A stretch of DNA of 18,157 bases, from positions 1-18,157 of the forward strand of contig NZ_JAWDIE010000031.1 of the NCBI RefSeq assembly GCF_037688875.1. Reading direction: 5' to 3'. This stretch comes from Amphibiibacter pelophylacis (GTDB taxonomy: Bacteria; Pseudomonadota; Gammaproteobacteria; Burkholderiales; Burkholderiaceae_C). The notes below the pieces were generated by a model. It saw only the letters and a list, made by a program, of their open reading frames with translations, made no database searches and was not told where the DNA came from. The translations under genes and the position numbers were made by a program. Shown one piece after another: positions 13,200 to 18,157 of this stretch. Position 1 is the first letter of the stretch. Each line of letters starts with the position of its first letter.

Positions 13200-15827
13200 A
13201 TGAGCAAGGCCCTCGTCATCGCCGAAAAACCCAGCGTCGCGCAGGACATTGTGCGGGCGCTGACGCCTTCCAGCGGCAAGTTCGAAAAATACGCCGACCA
13301 CTTCGAGAACGAGCACTACGTCGTCACCTCGGCGGTCGGCCACCTGGTCGAAATCAAGGCGCCTGAAGAATTTGATGTCAAGCGCGGCAAATGGAGCTTC
13401 ACCCATCTGCCCGTGATTCCGCCGCACTTCGATCTGGCCCCCATCGACAAGGCCAAGGCGCGCCTGGCGGCGGTCGTCAAGCAGATCAAACGCAAGGACG
13501 TGGGCGAACTGATCAACGCCTGTGACGCGGGTCGCGAGGGCGAGCTGATTTTCCGCCTGATCGTGCAGTACGCCGGGGCCAAGGCCACGGTGGGCAAGCC
13601 GGTGTCGCGGCTGTGGCTGCAGAGCATGACGCCGCAGGCCATCCGCGACGGCTTCGATCGCTTGCGCTCGGACACGCAGATGCAGGGCCTGTCGGACGCC
13701 GCGCGCAGCCGCTCCGAAGCCGACTGGCTGGTCGGCATCAACGGCACGCGCGCCATGACGGCTTTCAACAGCCGCGACGGCGGCTTCTTCCTGACCACCG
13801 TGGGCCGGGTGCAGACGCCCACGCTGTCCATTGTGGTCGAGCGCGAAGAGAAAATCCGCCGCCACGTCGCGCGCCCTTACTGGGAAGTCCACGCCGACTT
13901 CGCCGCCGCCGCCGGGCTGTACGCGGGCAAATGGCTGGACGGCGACTGGAAGAAGGACAAATCCGACGCCGCCGACCCCGAACAGCGCGCCGACCGCCTG
14001 TGGGACGAAGCCCGCGCGCAGGCCATCGCCGACGCCGTGCGCGGCCAGGCCGGGCGCGTCAGCGAGGAATCCAAGCCCTCCAGCCAGTCCAGCCCGCTGC
14101 TTTACGATCTGACCAGCCTGCAGCGCGAGGCCAACAGCCGCTTCGGCTTCTCGGCCAAGACCACGCTGGGGCTGGCGCAGGCGCTCTATGAAAAGCACAA
14201 GGTGCTGACCTACCCGCGGACCGATTCGCGCGCGCTGCCCGAAGACTATCTGCCCGTGGCGCAGCAGACCGCCGCCATGCTGGCCGCCGAGACCCTGCCC
14301 GGTCCCCTGGCCGAGCTGTCGCGCCACGCCCGCACGGCCCTCAAAGAAGGCTACATCAAGCCCACCAAGCGGGTGTTCGACAACAGCAAGGTGTCGGATC
14401 ACTTCGCCATCATCCCCACGCTGCAGGCGCCCAAAAGCCTGACCGAGATCGAAGCCAAACTGTACGATCTGGTCGTCAAGCGCTTCCTGGCGGTGTTCTT
14501 CCCGCCCGCGCAGTACCAGATGACGACGCGCATCACCGAGGTCGATACGCAGATCGGCGGCAAACAGGACACCCAGCGCTTCCAGACCAACGGCAAGGTG
14601 CTGCTCTCGCCCGGCTGGCTGGCCGTTTACGGCCGCGACCAGCAGGATCCGGACGCGCTGCTGGTGGCCGTGACGCCCGGCGAAACCGTGCAGACCGACG
14701 ACGCGCAGGCCAAGGCCCTGATCACCAAACCGCCGCCGCGCTACACCGAAGCGACGCTGCTGTCGGCCATGGAAGGCGCGGGCAAACTGATCGACGACGA
14801 GGATCTCAAGGCCGCCATGCAGGAAAAAGGCCTGGGCACGCCCGCCACGCGCGCGGCGACCATCGAAGGTCTGCTGACCGAAAAGTACCTGCTGCGCGAC
14901 GGCCGCGACCTCATCCCGACGGCCAAAGCCTTCCAGCTGATGACGCTCCTGCGCGGTCTGGACATTCCTGATCTGACCCGGCCCGAGCTGACCGGCGAGT
15001 GGGAATACCGCCTGTCGCAGATGGAAAAAGGACAGATCTCGCGCGAGGCCTTCATGGGCGACATCGCCCAGCTGACCCAGCGCATGGTCGAAAAAGCCAA
15101 GGGCTACGACCGCGACACCATCCCCGGCGACTACGCCACGCTGGCCACGCCCTGCCCCAACTGCACCGGCGTGGTGCGCGAAAACTACCGCCGCTTCAGC
15201 TGCGTGGGCAAGAATGCCGCCAGCGAAAGCAGCGAAGCCGGCTGCGGCTTCTCGGTGACCAAGATTCCGGCCGGACGCAGCTTCGAGCTGCCCGAGATCG
15301 AAACCCTGCTGCGCGACAAGAAAGTCGGCCCGCTGGAGGGCTTCCGCTCCAAAGCCGGCTGGCCCTTCACCGCCGAGCTGCGCCTGGTGGACGGCGCCGA
15401 AACCGGCGGCTGGAAGATGGAGTTTGATTTCGGCGACAGCGACGCCGCCTCCGAGGGCGACGAAGCGCCCGATTTCAGCGACCAGACCCCGCTGGGCAGC
15501 TGCCCCAAATGCCAGGGCCGTGTCTTCGAATTCGGCAGCAACTACTGCTGCGAGCACGCCACCAGCAAGGCCGGTTCCTGCGATTTCAAAAGCGGCAAGA
15601 TCATCCTGACCCAGCCCATCGAGCGCAGCGAAATCACCCGCCTGCTGCAAACCGGCAAAACCGCGCTGCTGGAAAATTTCGTCTCCAACAAGACGCGCCG
15701 CAAGTTCAAGGCCATGCTGGTCTGGGACGCCAAAGCCGGCAAAGTCGGCTTCGAGTTCGAACCGCGCGCGCCCAAATCACCCGGTAAAGCGCCCGCCCGA
15801 GGGAAGAAGGCGGCTAGCGAGGGCTGA
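13200..15827 (+). CDS. topB: DNA topoisomerase III
   Basis: This type IA topoisomerase cuts one DNA strand through a 5'-phosphotyrosine and decatenates or unlinks single-stranded DNA. The 875-residue protein begins with the TOPRIM domain (MSKALVIAEKPSVAQ with Glu9; ACDAGREGELIF at about 108-118). The active-site tyrosine is Tyr338 in LTYPRTDSR. Two C-terminal cysteine-rich zinc-ribbon-like segments start at Cys652/655 (CPNC) and Cys768/771 (CPKC), followed by a basic tail. It is longer than E. coli TopB (about 650 residues) because of the zinc-ribbon C-terminus. The ATG at 13200 lacks a strong Shine-Dalgarno sequence but matches the family N-terminus exactly. The proA ATG lies 29 nt downstream. 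Confidence 0.95.
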   Translation: MSKALVIAEKPSVAQDIVRALTPSSGKFEKYADHFENEHYVVTSAVGHLVEIKAPEEFDVKRGKWSFTHLPVIPPHFDLAPIDKAKARLAAVVKQIKRKDVGELINACDAGREGELIFRLIVQYAGAKATVGKPVSRLWLQSMTPQAIRDGFDRLRSDTQMQGLSDAARSRSEADWLVGINGTRAMTAFNSRDGGFFLTTVGRVQTPTLSIVVEREEKIRRHVARPYWEVHADFAAAAGLYAGKWLDGDWKKDKSDAADPEQRADRLWDEARAQAIADAVRGQAGRVSEESKPSSQSSPLLYDLTSLQREANSRFGFSAKTTLGLAQALYEKHKVLTYPRTDSRALPEDYLPVAQQTAAMLAAETLPGPLAELSRHARTALKEGYIKPTKRVFDNSKVSDHFAIIPTLQAPKSLTEIEAKLYDLVVKRFLAVFFPPAQYQMTTRITEVDTQIGGKQDTQRFQTNGKVLLSPGWLAVYGRDQQDPDALLVAVTPGETVQTDDAQAKALITKPPPRYTEATLLSAMEGAGKLIDDEDLKAAMQEKGLGTPATRAATIEGLLTEKYLLRDGRDLIPTAKAFQLMTLLRGLDIPDLTRPELTGEWEYRLSQMEKGQISREAFMGDIAQLTQRMVEKAKGYDRDTIPGDYATLATPCPNCTGVVRENYRRFSCVGKNAASESSEAGCGFSVTKIPAGRSFELPEIETLLRDKKVGPLEGFRSKAGWPFTAELRLVDGAETGGWKMEFDFGDSDAASEGDEAPDFSDQTPLGSCPKCQGRVFEFGSNYCCEHATSKAGSCDFKSGKIILTQPIERSEITRLLQTGKTALLENFVSNKTRRKFKAMLVWDAKAGKVGFEFEPRAPKSPGKAPARGKKAASEG

Positions 15828-15846
15828 CAGATAAAATGGCGGAAAA

Positions 15847-15851
15847 AGGAG
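15847..15851 (+). promoter_or_regulatory. Ribosome-binding site fixing the proA start
   Basis: AGGAG lies 5 nt before the ATG at 15857. It supports that codon over the in-frame ATG at 15836, whose next codons would include this site, and argues that the long N-terminus of this ProA is really translated. Confidence 0.75.
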
Positions 15852-15856
15852 CCCCA

Positions 15857-17236
15857 ATGAACACAGGTTCATCCCTTGAATCCGCTGAAACACTGATCCA
15901 GCGCCTCGCCCGTTTCGATCCGGCCCGCCACGGTGGCGAGGGGCCGCAGGTCTCTGATCCGCCGCCCGACATCCCCGCCCTCATGCAGTCCATGGGCCAG
16001 GCCGCGCGCCAGGCCAGTCAGGCGATGGCGCGGGCCGGTACGCGCGAGAAAAACAACGCGCTGCTGGCGCTGGCGGCGCTGCTTCGGGCCAGCCGGGCGC
16101 AGCTTCAGGCGGCCAATGCGCTGGACCTTGAGCAGGCTGCGGCCAAAGGCCTGGACGGTCCCCTGCTGGATCGGCTCAAGCTGGGCGACAGCGCGCTGGA
16201 GACCGTGGCGCTGGGCTGCGAGCAGCTGGCCGCCATGCCCGACCCCATCGGCGAAATCACCGGCGTCAAGCGTCGCCCCACCGGCATTTCGGTGGGCCAG
16301 ATGCGCGTGCCGCTGGGCGTGTTTGGCATGATTTATGAGAGCCGCCCCAACGTCACCATCGAAGCCGCCTCGCTGGCCATCAAGAGCGGCAACGCCTGCA
16401 TTTTGCGCGGCGGTTCCGAGGCGCTGCACAGCAACCTGGCGCTGGCCGCCTGCGTGCGCCAGGCGCTGCAGCAGGCGGGTCTGCCCGCCGACGCCGTGCA
16501 GCTGGTGCCCACGCCCGACCGCGCTGCCGTCGGCCGCCTGATCGCCATGCCCGAGTTCGTGGACGTCATCATCCCGCGCGGCGGCAAAGGCCTGATCGAG
16601 CGCATTGCGGCGGACGCGCGCGTGCCCGTCATCAAGCATCTGGACGGCAACTGCCACACCTACGTCGATGCGGCGGTCGACATCGACCAGGCGCTGGCCG
16701 TGACCGACAACGCCAAGACGCAGAAGTACAGCCCCTGCAACGCCACCGAATCGCTGCTGGTGCACAGCGCGCAGGCGAGCGCCTTCCTGCCGCGCATCGC
16801 GGCCCTCTTCGCCCGCAAGGGCGTGGAGATGCGCGGCTGCCCGCGCACGCTGGATCTCATCCGCAGCGTGCCCGGCGTGCGCAGCGCCCCGGCCAGCGAG
16901 GCCGACTGGTCCGAGGAGTATCTGGCGCCTGTCATCAGCGTGAAAGTGGTCGACAGCCTGGACGAAGCCATCGCCCACATCAACCGCTACGGCAGCCACC
17001 ACACCGACGCCATCCTGACCACCGACCACCCCAGCGCCATGCGCTTTTTGCGCGAGGTCGATTCGGCCAGCGTCATGGTCAACGCCAGCACGCGCTTTGC
17101 CGACGGCTTCGAGTACGGTCTGGGTGCCGAAATCGGCATCAGCACCGACAAATTCCACGCGCGCGGCCCCGTCGGGCTGGAGGGCCTGACTTCGATGAAA
17201 TGGGTGGTGCTGGGCCAGGGCGAGGTGCGCACGTGA
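15857..17236 (+). CDS. proA: Gamma-glutamyl phosphate reductase
   Basis: ProA reduces glutamyl-5-phosphate to glutamate-5-semialdehyde with NADPH, the second step of proline synthesis. The 459-residue protein has the aldehyde-dehydrogenase fold with VPLGVFGMIYESRPNVT, IIPRGGKGLI, the catalytic Cys294 in SPCNATESLLVH, and the C-terminal FEYGLGAEIGIST and GPVGLEGLT blocks. Typical ProA proteins have about 417-425 residues. Here homology begins near residue 42 (PALMQSMGQAARQAS), leaving an extra Asp/Pro-rich N-terminal segment of about 40 residues after a strong ribosome-binding site. proB is not adjacent. The stop overlaps the queC start (GTGA). Confidence 0.95.
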   Translation: MNTGSSLESAETLIQRLARFDPARHGGEGPQVSDPPPDIPALMQSMGQAARQASQAMARAGTREKNNALLALAALLRASRAQLQAANALDLEQAAAKGLDGPLLDRLKLGDSALETVALGCEQLAAMPDPIGEITGVKRRPTGISVGQMRVPLGVFGMIYESRPNVTIEAASLAIKSGNACILRGGSEALHSNLALAACVRQALQQAGLPADAVQLVPTPDRAAVGRLIAMPEFVDVIIPRGGKGLIERIAADARVPVIKHLDGNCHTYVDAAVDIDQALAVTDNAKTQKYSPCNATESLLVHSAQASAFLPRIAALFARKGVEMRGCPRTLDLIRSVPGVRSAPASEADWSEEYLAPVISVKVVDSLDEAIAHINRYGSHHTDAILTTDHPSAMRFLREVDSASVMVNASTRFADGFEYGLGAEIGISTDKFHARGPVGLEGLTSMKWVVLGQGEVRT

Positions 17237-17973
17237 GCCAGCACGCTGCCGCAAAGCCCCCCGTCAGCCTGACCCCGGCCCCGCGCAGCGCGCTGGTGCT
17301 GCTGTCGGGCGGCCAGGATTCCTGCACCTGCCTGGCCTGGGCGCTGTCGCGCTTCGATCGGGTGGAAACCGTCGGCTTCGATTACGGCCAGCGTCACCGC
17401 GTCGAGCTGGACGTGCGCCAGGACGCCCTGCGCGAACTGCGCCGCCTGCGCCCCGACTGGGCCCAGCGCCTGGGGGAAGATCACTTCCTGGACATGCGCT
17501 GGCTGGGCCAGATCGGCGACACCGCCATGACCGCCGACAAGGCCATCGAATGGCAGGCCAACGGGCTGCCGACGACGTTTGTCCCGGCGCGCAACCTGCT
17601 GTTTTTCACCGCCGCCAGCGCCCTGGCCTACCGCCGCGGGCTGAACGTGCTGGTGGGCGGCATGTGCGAAACCGACTATTCCGGCTACCCCGACTGCCGC
17701 GACAACACCCTGAAAGCGCTGCAGGTCGCGCTGAGCCTGGGCCTGGCCGCACCGATGACGCTGGAAACACCGCTGATGTTCCTCACCAAAGCCGACACCT
17801 GGCAGATGGCGCAGGATCTGGGCGGCGAAGGCCTGGTCGCGCTGATGCAGGAGCACACGCACACCTGCTATCTGGGCGACCGCAGCCAGCGCCACGACTG
17901 GGGCTACGGCTGCGGCCAGTGCCCGGCCTGCGAGCTGCGCCGCCAGGGCTGGCAGCAGTGGGTGGCGCGCTGA
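17233..17973 (+). CDS. queC: 7-cyano-7-deazaguanine synthase QueC
   Basis: QueC converts 7-carboxy-7-deazaguanine to preQ0 using ATP and ammonia, in the synthesis of the tRNA base queuosine. The 246-residue protein has the PP-loop SGGQDS at 25-30, the GFDYGQRH motif and VPARNLLF. Its C-terminal zinc site is formed by Cys212, Cys227, Cys230 and Cys233 (CGQCPAC). The start is a GTG whose last bases overlap the proA stop (GTGA), placing about 18 residues before the core. Coupling to proA appears positional only. I see no preQ1 riboswitch, and there is no room for one. Confidence 0.95.
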   Translation: MSQHAAAKPPVSLTPAPRSALVLLSGGQDSCTCLAWALSRFDRVETVGFDYGQRHRVELDVRQDALRELRRLRPDWAQRLGEDHFLDMRWLGQIGDTAMTADKAIEWQANGLPTTFVPARNLLFFTAASALAYRRGLNVLVGGMCETDYSGYPDCRDNTLKALQVALSLGLAAPMTLETPLMFLTKADTWQMAQDLGGEGLVALMQEHTHTCYLGDRSQRHDWGYGCGQCPACELRRQGWQQWVAR

Positions 17974-18157
17974 TGCGCGAGCTTCTGGACACCGCCTGGC
18001 TGGACGCCCTCTCGCCCGCGCAGTGGGCCTGGGCGGGCGTCGCGCTGGTGATTCTGCTGTGGCTGCTGGGCTGCCGTGCCCGCGTGGGCGCTGCGCAGCG
18101 TGAGCTGCAGCAGGCCTGGCGCCACTGGCTGACCCAGCAGAATCACAAGCTGCATCT
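17973..18157 (+). CDS. Unidentified membrane protein, N-terminal fragment (runs off right edge)
   Basis: The ATG overlaps the queC stop by one base (TGATG), and the frame is open for 61 codons to the edge. Residues about 18-34 form a hydrophobic helix (WAWAGVALVILLWLLGC), followed by a Gln/Arg/Ala-rich stretch (AAQRELQQAW) that could start a coiled coil. A membrane anchor followed by a coiled coil occurs in RmuC-type recombination proteins among others, but too little is present to name a family. Confidence 0.6.
   Translation, partial: MRELLDTAWLDALSPAQWAWAGVALVILLWLLGCRARVGAAQRELQQAWRHWLTQQNHKLH

Noticed and set aside
12975..15650. An 891-codon minus-strand frame opposite topB
   Set aside because: TopB on the plus strand is unambiguous from its TOPRIM, active-site and zinc motifs. 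The antisense frame is open only because of codon composition. Its last 56 codons are treated separately because they lie outside topB.
17200..17260. A preQ1 riboswitch before queC
   Set aside because: queC overlaps the end of proA, so there is no untranslated leader to hold one.

Overview
The window looks like chromosomal DNA from a GC-rich betaproteobacterium, most likely order Burkholderiales (Comamonadaceae-like). This rests on high GC content in all frames, a surE-pcm-nlpD block, a monofunctional birA next to a SPOR-type protein, and a protein that fuses a tyrosine-phosphatase-like domain to a sulfide:quinone oxidoreductase. I see no tRNA, rRNA, CRISPR array, insertion sequence or phage gene. 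Genus-level assignment is not possible by eye.

Layout from left to right. (1) Positions 1-2352, minus strand: the first 784 codons of a giant VCBS-repeat adhesin whose C-terminus lies beyond the left edge. A strong FliA/sigma-28 promoter match precedes it. (2) Positions 2522-2548: a rho-independent terminator separating the adhesin from the next operon. (3) Positions 2565-6564, minus strand: nlpD, pcm, surE and a sigma-54 activator of the FisR type, packed so tightly (5, 19 and 10 nt gaps) that fisR-surE-pcm-nlpD probably forms one transcript. (4) Positions 6535-6694: a control region with repeated TGGCAG motifs and a consensus -24/-12 sigma-54 promoter. (5) Positions 6694-11094, plus strand: persulfide dioxygenase, a phosphatase-like/SQR fusion, and a SulP anion transporter. 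(6) Positions 11134-12978, minus strand: a membrane-anchored SPOR-like protein and BirA. (7) Positions 13200 to the right edge, plus strand: topB, proA, queC and the start of an unidentified membrane protein, linked by a short gap and two start/stop overlaps.

The most coherent system is the sulfide/sulfane-sulfur module. The SQR part would oxidise H2S to sulfane sulfur and feed electrons to quinone. The dioxygenase would convert glutathione persulfide to sulfite. SulP could move the resulting sulfur oxyanion. FisR carries three cysteines with the spacing I recall for sulfane-sulfur-sensing FisR, and would activate the operon from the TGGCAG sites through sigma-54 polymerase. Less expected points are the sigma-28 promoter on the adhesin, the absence of rpoS after nlpD, the coupling of surE-pcm-nlpD to fisR, a 10-bp-period tandem repeat between the dioxygenase and SQR genes, and an SQR without the second redox cysteine known from human SQOR.
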